64,000 nucleotides of DNA from Sulfurospirillum cavolei (GTDB taxonomy: Bacteria; Campylobacterota; Campylobacteria; Campylobacterales; Sulfurospirillaceae): positions 62,001 through 126,000 of the forward strand of contig NZ_AP014724.1 of the NCBI RefSeq assembly GCF_001548055.1. Direction: 5' to 3'. This document shows positions 34,749-43,900 of the stretch, in pieces; position 1 is the first letter of the stretch, and every line of letters begins with the position of its first letter. Below the pieces are notes generated by a model. That model was not told the DNA's origin. It worked only from the letters and a program-made list of their open reading frames with translations, and ran no database searches. The position numbers and the translations under genes were made by a program.

Positions 34749-36756
34749 ATGCCTTTAAAAAACTTTCTAATTTTGAAACGTATGTCGTAGAGATTTTAAG
34801 CAATTGACGTATTAGGAGCGTATTAAGCGGTTGAATATGTTTAAGAGGCTGCTCGAGCTCTTCGGTGTTGAAGAAGTCGTAGATATAACTGAGAATAATT
34901 TGAAAGTATTGATAATAAACTTCCGCCAAATTCGAGCCGGTTTTATTCTCCATATCGCTTAAATCCCATGAAAGCTTTGCTAGCGTCGTGAGATATGCTT
35001 CGACGGTAGCGTATTTTTTCTTTTGGAACGTTTTGACGACTTTCTCAAGTTTTTTAGCTTCGTTGACTTGGTAAAGCATTTGTGCACGGTCTTCTTGGTT
35101 AAAGCGTGCTTCGGAAATCGTACTGAAAAAAGTACCGAGTTGTGCTTGGGTTGCCGTGTAGTTAAGCGGTTCAAACTTTTGCCAGTCGTACGTTTCGACA
35201 TGTAAAGGTTCGCAGTCTTCCAAATAAGCACCGTTACTCAAGTTGTAGATGTGATGATGCTCTTTTTTGAGCCGCTCGGTAAATAAAGCAGCTTGTTCGA
35301 TAGAGAGTTTATAAGCCTCAAGCGTAGGAATGTGCTCCAAAAAATTGCCTTTGACATACGTTGCGGAGGCGTTAGGATCTAAAGACGCATTGTGCGTTTC
35401 TACGGCACCTTTTGCTTGATACGGATGATATCCGCCGTGCGTTTGCATGGTATCGGGATCCAGTGCTAAGTCTACACCTAACATGTACATGTCGGAGATA
35501 CCCAAAATCATCATAATTCCAAGCGTATATTCGCCGACGCTCGGTGCCGAAAAATAGCCGAATCCTTTTTTGTACTCGGTTCCTTGCTCGATAAAATAGA
35601 TACGATCCTTATGAAAGCGACTAACGGTTTTCTCATCGACATTGGAAGCAAGAATAGCGATAACGTCATGAAAATAGGTTTGCGGATCTAAGCCTTCAAA
35701 GAGTAAAGCACTGTTTTCACCCGGATCGATGTGTACGACGATGTTCGGCTTAATCCCGTGTGCGTGTAAAAGTCGACATGTCGAAAGTGCGGAAACGATG
35801 ATGAACCGATCGCGATTGGCGGTGAGCCATTCGATATTCTTGAGGGTCGAAGGGCCGGAAAAAACCATCAGAACAGGCTTGTCGCTCAAAATGTTTCCTT
35901 CTCTGCCGTGATAACGCATCATAAGATTGATAAAAGCATAATTTTGAACCAAGTATTTCGGGGAATCGACGTAGCGCAATAAAATGGCACTGTAACCGTA
36001 ATTGATATAATCTTGCGAAAGTACATGTCCTTGCAACCTTTGCAATTCGCTTTGGTAATGAACCATAAAAGGAACATGTTTGATGTTAAGGTTGTGATTG
36101 TTGCCGGTATTTAAAAATGCCACGAAGAGTTCCCTCTCCGCCACTTCATCGTCCGTAAGCGAAAAAAAAGCGATACGATCATTTAAAACGTGTGCATAAT
36201 CCGTGACGAACAAGGATAATCTGAAAAGTTCTAAATTTTTTTCTTTGATGAAGATAATTTTCGACTTTAATTTTTTGATAATTCCTTGAAGGTACAGCCC
36301 TAATCCGACGCCTAAAAAGATGACTTTCGCGGATTGTTTCATATGCGTCGTATCCGGCGCATATTTTTTCGTATAGTTGATAATTTTAATGGTTGCCCAT
36401 AAAGCGTTATGAAAAGAGAGTTCGCTTTTGTCGATGAGTTCGGCTTGTTCTTCACTGGCTCGACAATATTTTTGTGCTTTAAAAACACCGCCCGTTTTTT
36501 TGAGATCGTATGCATCGATTATTTTTTGCGCACTACGTAGGCTATTCTCATTATAAAGGTATTGCAAAGAAGAGAGCTCGCAAACGTCGAAATACCCTTC
36601 GTCTTTATACTCTAATGCGTATTGTTCCGCATATTTTCCTTCTTCGATTAGCATGTTTAAAAGAGCGATTTTGTCATAGACGGCTTTATGAGAGGTTTGG
36701 AAATACGCTAAATTTTTTTGAAACGTAGTGAGTGCTTGCTGTTCGATGTTTTCCAT
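34747..36756 (-). CDS. Motility accessory factor (Maf), flagellin glycosyltransferase family
   Basis: A 669-aa cytosolic protein of the Maf/DUF115 type, held to transfer pseudaminic or legionaminic acid to flagellin. The central 6-HMPK-like domain is seen as PVLMVFSGPSTLKNIEWLTAN (near residue 290), IKPNIVVHIDPGEN and MYMLGVDLALD. Flanks are helical. It is convergent with the flagellin and lies downstream of the pse genes, exactly the context expected for the last step of flagellin glycosylation. Confidence 0.92.
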   Translation of the reverse strand: MENIEQQALTTFQKNLAYFQTSHKAVYDKIALLNMLIEEGKYAEQYALEYKDEGYFDVCELSSLQYLYNENSLRSAQKIIDAYDLKKTGGVFKAQKYCRASEEQAELIDKSELSFHNALWATIKIINYTKKYAPDTTHMKQSAKVIFLGVGLGLYLQGIIKKLKSKIIFIKEKNLELFRLSLFVTDYAHVLNDRIAFFSLTDDEVAERELFVAFLNTGNNHNLNIKHVPFMVHYQSELQRLQGHVLSQDYINYGYSAILLRYVDSPKYLVQNYAFINLMMRYHGREGNILSDKPVLMVFSGPSTLKNIEWLTANRDRFIIVSALSTCRLLHAHGIKPNIVVHIDPGENSALLFEGLDPQTYFHDVIAILASNVDEKTVSRFHKDRIYFIEQGTEYKKGFGYFSAPSVGEYTLGIMMILGISDMYMLGVDLALDPDTMQTHGGYHPYQAKGAVETHNASLDPNASATYVKGNFLEHIPTLEAYKLSIEQAALFTERLKKEHHHIYNLSNGAYLEDCEPLHVETYDWQKFEPLNYTATQAQLGTFFSTISEARFNQEDRAQMLYQVNEAKKLEKVVKTFQKKKYATVEAYLTTLAKLSWDLSDMENKTGSNLAEVYYQYFQIILSYIYDFFNTEELEQPLKHIQPLNTLLIRQLLKISTTYVSKLESFLKA

Positions 36757-37380
36757 TTAGCCTCTTTTTTCCATTAAAAACCACGTTAAATCTCCTTGAA
36801 TAAAGACGGGATCTCTACGGTATACAAAGCCATAGTCGATTAACTGTAAATCAGGATACGTATCCATGAGCTCTCCGGCAAAATCGCGTTTATACATTTT
36901 TTCGCTAAAGCCTCTATAGGGAATTTCCATCGGCGTCGGATTGTAATATTCGATCAGGCAGATGTAGCGTCGAGAGCTCTCGTACATTGTTTGATAGACG
37001 TGCGGAAGGGCTTGAGGGTCAATATGAATCAAAACGCCTTTGGAAAAGACGAGGTCATAAGGCGAAGGTGCCGAAAAATCTAAAATGGATTTATGGTGTA
37101 CGTGAAGGTCGTGAATTTTTTTGAGTTCGTTGACCGCCGTTTCGTTAATTTCGACGGCATTGAGCTGCGCATGCGGTAGGAGAGTTTTTAAAGCATGGAT
37201 ATTCATACCGATATTGGCACCGAATTCGATGACGGATTGAACATGATTCGTGCGTTTCAAAATCGATGCAAAAAGTGCCGTATTAGAGGCTAAAAGCCAT
37301 GCCCCTTGGTTTCGTTGAATGTATTCATCGCCAAATTTTCCAGCCCAAAATTTTTCTTGCTCTGTTTGATACGTTTTCAT
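36757..37380 (-). CDS. Methyltransferase, pseudaminic acid biosynthesis-associated type
   Basis: A 207-aa class I SAM methyltransferase. The N-terminus QEKFWAGKFGDEYIQRN matches the start of the family annotated as pseudaminic acid biosynthesis-associated methylases. The SAM motif is VIEFGANIGMNI near residue 50, and the motif IV region is YDLVFSKGVLIHI. It may methylate Pse or a precursor. It abuts the Maf gene (stop then ATG) within the glycosylation run. Confidence 0.85.
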   Translation of the reverse strand: MKTYQTEQEKFWAGKFGDEYIQRNQGAWLLASNTALFASILKRTNHVQSVIEFGANIGMNIHALKTLLPHAQLNAVEINETAVNELKKIHDLHVHHKSILDFSAPSPYDLVFSKGVLIHIDPQALPHVYQTMYESSRRYICLIEYYNPTPMEIPYRGFSEKMYKRDFAGELMDTYPDLQLIDYGFVYRRDPVFIQGDLTWFLMEKRG

Positions 37381-37437
37381 CTAATAGCTCCATCCTCATC
37401 AAAGTTTAATCTAGTAAGCAACAAGTATTCCGAGGTA

Positions 37438-38082
37438 TTATGCGTTGAGCGATTTCCACGCCGCCTCTTTGGTAATGCTGATTTGAAAATTATAAGGGAG
37501 TTGTCCGTGTTCGACGATGATCTCTCGTGAAAAGTTTTGAATAATAAAATCCGAAATTTCAAACGGATTGATGTAGAACATAGTCTCTTCTTTAAAATTC
37601 GTATAGGTTGAAATTGCGTTAAAAATAACTTTTTTGTTTGCCAAAGCGTACATTTTTTCAATAAAAGAGCAAATCCATTGAAAATCTTGTCCGTAATTAC
37701 TGTTAAAAAGACCGCTAAGAACGACGTAATCAAATGTATCGTTGAGCGTATCGTTTAAAATATCAACCACGCTAAAACGCTCGCTATACTTTGGATAAAG
37801 CTCTTTAGCACAATCGATTAAAAGCGCGTTGATATCGTAGCCGTTGTATGTTCCTCGAAAACCAGAGTAGTTCAAATGCCTCAATAAGCCACCGTTACCG
37901 CAACCGATATCTAAAACGGAAACATTACTCTCATTTGGGATGTGTTTGGCAATCAGATGATAACGATAAAGAGCTTTTTGTTCGTCGTCCCAGTGTACGG
38001 ACGCTAAGGTATGCGCACCGAATTTGTGAGCCGAATCGTTGTAAATAGCAATAGCGTTTTCTTTAATGTTTGCAGAATGCAT
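37438..38082 (-). CDS. Class I SAM-dependent methyltransferase
   Basis: About 214 aa with the SAM motif VSVLDIGCGNGGLL near residue 56, YNGYDIN as the acidic strand end, and FDYVVLSGLFN. The ATG at 38082 was chosen for its GGAGG eight bases upstream. It lies 20 bp inside the previous gene. It resembles the methyltransferase at 48375 in fold and size, with the same WNSKYxQ or DDEQKALYRY type of N-terminal preface. It may act on the flagellar glycan or on flagellin. Confidence 0.82.
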   Translation of the reverse strand: MHSANIKENAIAIYNDSAHKFGAHTLASVHWDDEQKALYRYHLIAKHIPNESNVSVLDIGCGNGGLLRHLNYSGFRGTYNGYDINALLIDCAKELYPKYSERFSVVDILNDTLNDTFDYVVLSGLFNSNYGQDFQWICSFIEKMYALANKKVIFNAISTYTNFKEETMFYINPFEISDFIIQNFSREIIVEHGQLPYNFQISITKEAAWKSLNA

Positions 38083-39130
38083 TCGTGACCTCCAACTTAA
38101 ATTGATCAATGAGTCGAATCAAAGGCTCATAGTGATAGAATTTGATAGCTTGCATATGCGAGATCGTCTGGGCACCCATGCCTCGCTTAAAATGCGAGAT
38201 ATTGAGCTCTTTTTCGTCCGCATAATCGGTAAAACCGTTAATTGCATTTAAAATACACGGCTCTCCGAATCCGAAAGTCGTGAAATTTTGTTCTTTGAAA
38301 TAGACGATAGCATGCCATAGCAAGTAATGATTTAACGGTAAATGGTGAAAAAGTTCACGTGTGTCGTAAGCACTACTGGCGTAAATAACGTTGCGGGTGT
38401 CGTGGAAAAAATAGTTTGCCATTACGATGGAGTCTTGATAACAAACGGCAATGACGGTTGCTAAGCGGTTTTCGATAAGGGTAAATTGCTTGCGGTATAT
38501 TTCATCGCTTTTTGGAATTTTACCGGCATTTTGCATATGAATTTTATGAAAAGCGACATACGTCTGATGCATGGTTTGCGCATTGGAATGATCCGAGTAA
38601 AGAATGGAAAACGCATCGTTTTTAATGACGGAGTTGATGAAAGATTTGTAGCGTTTTCGAAGGTTTGTCCAAAGCTCTTCTTTCGAGGTTTGCAGATCGA
38701 GCGTACCTGTCGTGCTCGTCGTATCTATAAAACCGTATAATCGTAGTCGATTAAAGCGGCTGTCTTCGAACGCCGAGAGTTTAAATTTGACGAGTGAAAT
38801 ATTGAAAAGTGCACAAATAGCGTCAATTTTTTCAAAAATCGCTTCTTCGTATTTATGAGAGCATGCCAAGGGTGCTATGACGTATCCTTCGGCTATCGAA
38901 ATCGATAACCCGTCGTGCGTACTCGTCTCTATCGGCAGAAAGCAAATACCCACGCATCGGTTATTTTCTTCTACAACGAAACTTTGATCCATATGCAACC
39001 GACTGCTATAGGAGAGCGCGTATTCTATGAGTGCTAAGGCGTAATGAAAGTCGCTACGATGTGTGCCGAGGTACTCGTTCCATAATCGTTCAAACGTCGG
39101 TGCATCTTCATGCTTAAAAATAAAATTCAT
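38063..39130 (-). CDS. GNAT/FemAB-like acyltransferase
   Basis: About 355 aa. The second half has a GNAT/FemX-like core (LWTNLRKRYKSFINSVIK, FHKIHMQNAGKIPKSDEIYRKQF, VIAVCYQDSIVMANYFFHDT, LNHYLLWHAIVYFKEQNFTTFGFGE), similar to BioF2-like or FemAB acyltransferases that add amino acids or acyl groups to sugar-linked amines. ATG 39130 overlaps the preceding stop (ATGA). Lying between an aminotransferase and methyltransferases, it could acylate an amino sugar. The substrate is unknown. Confidence 0.72.
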   Translation of the reverse strand: MNFIFKHEDAPTFERLWNEYLGTHRSDFHYALALIEYALSYSSRLHMDQSFVVEENNRCVGICFLPIETSTHDGLSISIAEGYVIAPLACSHKYEEAIFEKIDAICALFNISLVKFKLSAFEDSRFNRLRLYGFIDTTSTTGTLDLQTSKEELWTNLRKRYKSFINSVIKNDAFSILYSDHSNAQTMHQTYVAFHKIHMQNAGKIPKSDEIYRKQFTLIENRLATVIAVCYQDSIVMANYFFHDTRNVIYASSAYDTRELFHHLPLNHYLLWHAIVYFKEQNFTTFGFGEPCILNAINGFTDYADEKELNISHFKRGMGAQTISHMQAIKFYHYEPLIRLIDQFKLEVTNAFCKH

Positions 39131-40449
39131 GAGTGTCGATCCGTGAACAGTTCCTCTTTGTTTTCCCATACTTTGCGAAACGCTCTTACCACATCGTCCA
39201 TATCGTCTTTGCTCATACCCGGGCGCATCAGCTCGTGGGTAAAAAGGCGCTCAAAATGCAGGCTTTCGCACACAGGGCAGTTGCCTTTTTGGTAGGTTAC
39301 AGTGGAGAGGTTAAACGGATAGCCTTTGCTTCCAAACGCGATTTTGTGCGCAAAAAGCGGTTGCAAGTAGATCGGTTTTACATATCCGCATCCGATTAAA
39401 ACATCGGAATCATCACGCATAATGGTGCGAGGAAGTTCCGCTTTGACCGCTTTGATGAAAACATCGCGAGAAACGCCCGCTAACGTGGCATCAAACTCTA
39501 AAGGATGAACGTAAAAAGCGTGTTTGGCGTGCTCGCGAATCGTGGTTGTTTTGAGGCACGGAATGCTTTTAAGTGCTTCGTTGATGTAGGCGACATTTTC
39601 TTGACGCGTTTTGAGTAAAGAGGGCAGTTTTTTAAGCTGTTCACGCGCCACTGCACACTCCATCTCGGTCATACGAAAGTTAAAGCCGACCATGTTGACA
39701 AGGTCATTTGGTGTGTCAAAGCCTTTATTCGCGATGACCGATTCGGCGTGGTTGCGGATGAGTTGGAGTTTATTGGCAAGGGCGTCATCATTGGTGACGA
39801 TGACACCGCCTTCGCCTGAGTGGATGTGTTTGTGGTAATTGAGTGAAAAAACACCCATATCGCCAAGCGTGCCCGCAAATTCATTTTTATACATGGCACC
39901 CGGGGCTTGCGCCGCATCTTCGATGACGATGAGGTTGTGCTTTTGTGCCAGTGCATTGATGGCTTCCACATCGTAAGGTTGCCCAAAAATGTCAACAACA
40001 ATGATCGCTTTGGTTTTGGGGGTAATCTTTTGCTCAACGCTTTTAGGATCCAAGCAGTAAGTATCTTTTTCCACATCGGCAAAAACAGGAATACCACCGT
40101 AAAAAAGCGGGGCAACAGCGGAGGCTGACATGGTGTAGGGGCTGACGATGACTTCATCGCCCGCTTCAATTCCAGCCGCTCCTACCGCGCAGATGAGTCC
40201 TGAGGTAGCGGAGTTCACACTGATGGCATGTTTGACGCCAAAAAACGCTGCCCACTCTTTCTCAAAAGCGCGCACTTCATTTCCGCCGTAAAAATCCTCA
40301 TGCCAAGCACCCAGATACGTGGAGAGTTTTCCGCTACGAAGCACACGAAGCACGGCTTCTTCTTCCTCTACGCCTATGGTGTTGTACGCGGGGAAAGGGG
40401 TGGTTCTGAGTTTTTCTGCACCATTAATCGCTAATTTTTTCATTTTCAT
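39127..40449 (-). CDS. DegT/DnrJ/EryC1/StrS aminotransferase
   Basis: A 440-aa PLP-dependent sugar aminotransferase. The N-terminal segment LAINGAEKLRTTPFP, the glycine loop NSATSGL, VIEDAAQAPGA, and the Schiff-base lysine in LNYHKHIHSGEGG are visible. The long C-terminus (after about residue 370, with CPVCESLHFERLFTHELMRP) matches subfamilies that aminate dTDP- or UDP-keto sugars. It is next to a Gfo/Idh oxidoreductase, a pair that typically oxidises then aminates a sugar. The ATG overlaps the upstream stop (ATGA). Confidence 0.88.
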   Translation of the reverse strand: MKMKKLAINGAEKLRTTPFPAYNTIGVEEEEAVLRVLRSGKLSTYLGAWHEDFYGGNEVRAFEKEWAAFFGVKHAISVNSATSGLICAVGAAGIEAGDEVIVSPYTMSASAVAPLFYGGIPVFADVEKDTYCLDPKSVEQKITPKTKAIIVVDIFGQPYDVEAINALAQKHNLIVIEDAAQAPGAMYKNEFAGTLGDMGVFSLNYHKHIHSGEGGVIVTNDDALANKLQLIRNHAESVIANKGFDTPNDLVNMVGFNFRMTEMECAVAREQLKKLPSLLKTRQENVAYINEALKSIPCLKTTTIREHAKHAFYVHPLEFDATLAGVSRDVFIKAVKAELPRTIMRDDSDVLIGCGYVKPIYLQPLFAHKIAFGSKGYPFNLSTVTYQKGNCPVCESLHFERLFTHELMRPGMSKDDMDDVVRAFRKVWENKEELFTDRHS

Positions 40450-41402
40450 TTCTCTTTTGCAATGGTTTCAAAAATTTTCGCATGAACATCGATCTGTTCT
40501 TGCAAGATCTGTTTGCAGGTTATATCGTCGTTTTGGAGCAAAAATTCAAGGGAATGAAGCGCGTAGTGTTGCAAGGTATTGGGCAGGGTTTCTTCGTGCT
40601 CCAAACTAAAATAGCCTTCGTACAAAGGGGAAGGTTTTTTGACAAACGACTCGATGCGAGAGCCACCCTCTTTGATCTCCACTTTACCACCTTCAAACCA
40701 GAGAATCAGCTCAAACGCCGAATAAGGAAGCTCTTCCATGCAACTAAGAATACCTCTCGCCTCTTTACATGTAACCTCAAAATCACCACTGATGTCTTCG
40801 TGTAAACGTTTTACATGTAAAGATTTTATGGTCTCTATCTCTCCGAAAAAGTGGCTCAAAACGGCCAACATGTGTACACCATTGTGCAGAAGCCCTTTGG
40901 TGAAAATGCCTTGAAAGCGTACGATTTTTCCCCATTTTTGAGCGGCAATATCATGGGCAAGTTTGATAAACGAAGGGTCATACCTGCGCATTAGATGAAT
41001 CAAGACTTTTTTCTCGCTAGAAAGAAGTAGGGGTGCGATGCGAGCGAGCTCTTTAGCCGTTGCGACTAATGGTTTTTCACAGATAATGGCTTGCAAATTT
41101 TTTACATGTAAAGCCTCTTCCAATGCGTTGGCATGAAATTGTGTCGGTGAAGCGATGGCGAGCAGGTCGATGGTTTCGTACTGCAACAAAGCGTCCAGCG
41201 AATGGTAAACACCCATTTCGCCCCAACGACCAATAAACGCGCTCTGGTTGGTGCTGTTTGGCTCACAGATGGCGACCAGTTTGCAGTGAGGGTGTTTGGA
41301 AAATGCGTGAGCATGCGAGGCGATGTTCGCACTCTTAGGCGAGTCGATCAAACCGCCGATGCTTCCTGCTCCAACGATGGCACATGAGAGGACTTTTTGC
41401 AT
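40446..41402 (-). CDS. Gfo/Idh/MocA family sugar oxidoreductase
   Basis: A 318-aa NAD(P)-dependent dehydrogenase. The Rossmann loop is IVGAGSIGG (residues 9-17), and the Gfo/Idh landmarks IASPTQFHANALEEAL and ICEKPLVATAKEL (EKP motif) are present. Together with the adjacent aminotransferase it may convert a nucleotide sugar to an amino sugar in the flagellar glycan pathway. It contains three ACATGT-family palindromes (40764, 40811, 41100), a very high density. Confidence 0.88.
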   Translation of the reverse strand: MQKVLSCAIVGAGSIGGLIDSPKSANIASHAHAFSKHPHCKLVAICEPNSTNQSAFIGRWGEMGVYHSLDALLQYETIDLLAIASPTQFHANALEEALHVKNLQAIICEKPLVATAKELARIAPLLLSSEKKVLIHLMRRYDPSFIKLAHDIAAQKWGKIVRFQGIFTKGLLHNGVHMLAVLSHFFGEIETIKSLHVKRLHEDISGDFEVTCKEARGILSCMEELPYSAFELILWFEGGKVEIKEGGSRIESFVKKPSPLYEGYFSLEHEETLPNTLQHYALHSLEFLLQNDDITCKQILQEQIDVHAKIFETIAKEK

Positions 41403-42397
41403 TAGTTTCCTAGCTGTTTTTCTAAGAATAAAGCAAAATCCATACCGAAATCTTCGGGGTTTTCGCCAATGATGTGAAGTTGAGACAGTGTGAAATTTTC
41501 AAAGCTTTTCAGCTGGTTGGTTTTGGGCAGAGGAACGCAACACTCTCTTTGGTTTGAAGGGATGTAGGAGATCACTTTTTTACCCAAGAGGTATGCGGTA
41601 TAAAGTGCGATGGTGTCGATACCGATGACCACTTTGGAACACGCAATGTCTTCTAAAAGCGTGGCGTGGCTAAAGGTGGCACTTGGATCAATCGCGTGGT
41701 AACATTCGGGAGTATCGGAAGGATGAAGGCGAATGAGGATATTTTTGCACCCAAATTTTTCTTTACATGTAAGGATGTCTGTAAACACTTCTTTCTCGGT
41801 AAACCCCCAACCGTAGGCATCGCCAAAGATGCGTGTTGCTACTTTAGCGGTGGGTTCACTTAAAAAAAGCAAGGTGTCACTCTCTAGAATACTTCCTAAA
41901 ACATTTTGCGCCTCTTTGAGTTGCGTCGCCAAGGCATAATTTTTGATGGCGATAACGTTAGGAAGCCCAAAAGATTGGGCTTTGTCAAAACTCGTTTGAT
42001 CGTGCGCCGCGATGAAAGAGGGCAGGTTGTTCTCCCAATTTTTTTCAGGGTATCCGAAGCGTTCACGGTAGTTTGTCCAGTGGTCTAAGAAGGCAATGCT
42101 AGGAATGTTGTGTGCTTTGGCATAAGCTAAAAAGTGGTACTCAAGGTGATTTTGCCAACCTGTGCCATAGAGGATGATAGAAGGGGTAAATGAAGAAAGT
42201 TTCGCTTCTATATCGCTTTTCTCTGGCGTTATCTCACACCAAAAATGCTCCAGTTTTTTAGCTTTGATGAGCGTGTAGCAGGGTGAATCGGCTAAAGCAA
42301 AAATGCGAAATTCTCCTACAGGCAAAGAAGCTTTCAAAAGTTCTAAAAGTATCTCAGCCCCTCCTGCATCGTGGGCAAAAAGAGCGATTTTTCTCAC
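41402..42397 (-). CDS. Unknown protein of glycan cluster, GT-B-like
   Basis: About 331 aa starting at GTG 42397, which overlaps the pseI stop (GTGA). The pattern is alpha/beta: an N-terminal nucleotide-like loop IALFAHDAGGAEILLELLK, then ILYGTGWQNHLEYHF, IAFLDHWTNYRERFGYP, ILIRLHPSDTPECYH and VVIGIDTIALYTAYLLGKKVISY. The second half resembles the nucleotide-binding half of GT-B glycosyltransferases or of UDP-GlcNAc 2-epimerase-fold proteins. I do not recognise the family. It lies between pseI and the Gfo/Idh gene. Confidence 0.65.
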   Translation of the reverse strand: MRKIALFAHDAGGAEILLELLKASLPVGEFRIFALADSPCYTLIKAKKLEHFWCEITPEKSDIEAKLSSFTPSIILYGTGWQNHLEYHFLAYAKAHNIPSIAFLDHWTNYRERFGYPEKNWENNLPSFIAAHDQTSFDKAQSFGLPNVIAIKNYALATQLKEAQNVLGSILESDTLLFLSEPTAKVATRIFGDAYGWGFTEKEVFTDILTCKEKFGCKNILIRLHPSDTPECYHAIDPSATFSHATLLEDIACSKVVIGIDTIALYTAYLLGKKVISYIPSNQRECCVPLPKTNQLKSFENFTLSQLHIIGENPEDFGMDFALFLEKQLGN

Positions 42398-43431
42398 TCG
42401 AAATCTTCCTTGCAAAGTCGCTCTCCAAAGTTTAACGCTTTTGTGGCGCATTTGCCTAAAACCTCTTTGAGATATTTTGGATGCAGTCCATACCCGGGGC
42501 GAATAGAGCGGACGTTTTCTTCGCTTAACACTTCGCCTTTGGCAATCTCTTTCGCCACATAAAGACTGCGTGAAAATTGCCTGCCTTTGATGCTTTTTTC
42601 ATCGGTGTTGTAGGTGGGTTTCCCTAAGAGTTTTTCTGTGTCACGCACCGCTTGAACCATTTGTGTAAACGCTTCCACATCGAGCGAAAAAGAGGCGTCC
42701 GCACCACCGATGCTTTTGTCTAAAATGAAATGTTTTTCGATGACTTTAGCCCCCAGTGCTACGGCAGTAATGGGAGCGGTAATGCCTAATGTATGGTCTG
42801 AAAACCCCGAGATAACGCCAAAATGTTTGGCAAGATCGGGTATGGTTAAAAGGTTCGCACCCTCAAGTGGGGCAGGGTATGAGGAGGTGCATTGCAATAA
42901 AATAATGTTGTCATTTCCCTCTTTTTTGCAAATCGCTACCACATCTTCGATCTCACCTAGTGTTGCGATGCCCGTGGAGATAATCATAGGTCGTTGTTTG
43001 GAAGCCATATAGCGTACCAACTCATAGTCTGTGATCTCAAAGCTCGCCACTTTGTAAGCGGGTGGATCAAATTGCTCCAAAAAGTCCACAGCGCTTTTAT
43101 CAAACGGTGTGGAAAAACAAAGCAGTCCTTCCTCTTTGGCAACCTTGAAAAGCTCTTTGTGCCACTCCCACGGGGTATAGGCATCTTGGTAGAGCTCATA
43201 AAGGGTTTTGTTATCCCACAGCGTGCCGCCTTTGACAACGAAGTCCTCTTTATCACAGTTAAGCGTTAAGGTATCGGCGGTGTAGGTTTGAAGTTTGATG
43301 GCATCAGCGCCCGCTTTTTTAGCCGCCCGTATGGTCGCTTTGGCAGTCTCAAGGCTGTGCCCATGGTTGGCGGAGAGTTCGGCGATGATGAGTGTTCGCG
43401 TGCCATCTAAATTAAAATGACCGATGTTCAT
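42394..43431 (-). CDS. pseI: Pseudaminic acid synthase
   Basis: A NeuB-family enzyme condensing 2,4-diacetamido-trideoxy-L-altrose with PEP to give pseudaminic acid. The 345-aa protein has the PseI-type start LIIAELSANHGHSLETAKATI, KLQTYTADTLTLN, SFEITDYELVRY, LLQCTSSYPAPLEGANL and a C-terminal SAF (antifreeze-like) domain with SRSLYVAKEIAKGEVL. It is overlapped by pseH upstream and by a GTG start downstream. Confidence 0.95.
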   Translation of the reverse strand: MNIGHFNLDGTRTLIIAELSANHGHSLETAKATIRAAKKAGADAIKLQTYTADTLTLNCDKEDFVVKGGTLWDNKTLYELYQDAYTPWEWHKELFKVAKEEGLLCFSTPFDKSAVDFLEQFDPPAYKVASFEITDYELVRYMASKQRPMIISTGIATLGEIEDVVAICKKEGNDNIILLQCTSSYPAPLEGANLLTIPDLAKHFGVISGFSDHTLGITAPITAVALGAKVIEKHFILDKSIGGADASFSLDVEAFTQMVQAVRDTEKLLGKPTYNTDEKSIKGRQFSRSLYVAKEIAKGEVLSEENVRSIRPGYGLHPKYLKEVLGKCATKALNFGERLCKEDFE

Positions 43432-43900
43432 GACTTAGCTCCATGCAAATAACCTCTTTTTCATTGACCATTTTACGCCCTTTTTCGCAAAATCCAAATT
43501 TTTCATACAACGTTTTAGCCTTCGTGTTGCTCTCAAAAACTTCCGCTTTAAGTGTGTGCACGTTTAAAGTCTTAAACGCGTACGCCACAATGGCGTCCAT
43601 CAAAAGTGAACCGACGCCTTTTTGATGAAGCGTGGGGTTGGCGTAGAGTCCCATCACGGCACTCTCGTTTGAAATGTCGTTAAAGTCGATCACGCCTATA
43701 TCAACACCTTCATGCTGCACTAAGAAGTAACGTCTATCTTTGCGTGTTTTTAAACTCTCAATAAAGCTAAAATGCTCAGCTTCGCTGATGGCGTTTTCAT
43801 TGTACATGTACGCTCTCACCTCTTCATGGTTGCGCCATGCCAAAATCATCTGTTTTTGAACTTTACTCAGCGTTGTAAAGTTGCATAAAAGAAGACGCAT
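43412..43900 (-). CDS. pseH: UDP-4-amino-sugar N-acetyltransferase PseH
   Basis: A GNAT acetyltransferase acting on the C4 amine in the Pse pathway. In 162 aa it shows WRNHEEVRAYMYNENAIS at the N-terminus, GLYANPTLHQKGVGSLLMDAIVAYAF (acetyl-CoA loop around residues 84-110) and a late ESNTKAKTLYEKFGF. It overlaps pseG by 38 bp and pseI by 20 bp. The start is taken as ATG 43900; a shorter start is possible. Confidence 0.92.
   Translation of the reverse strand: MRLLLCNFTTLSKVQKQMILAWRNHEEVRAYMYNENAISEAEHFSFIESLKTRKDRRYFLVQHEGVDIGVIDFNDISNESAVMGLYANPTLHQKGVGSLLMDAIVAYAFKTLNVHTLKAEVFESNTKAKTLYEKFGFCEKGRKMVNEKEVICMELSHEHRSF

Noticed and set aside
39669-40169. 166-aa minus-strand frame within the aminotransferase gene
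   Set aside because: An alternate frame of the DegT gene with unlikely composition (Lys/Ser/Thr-rich, no domain).
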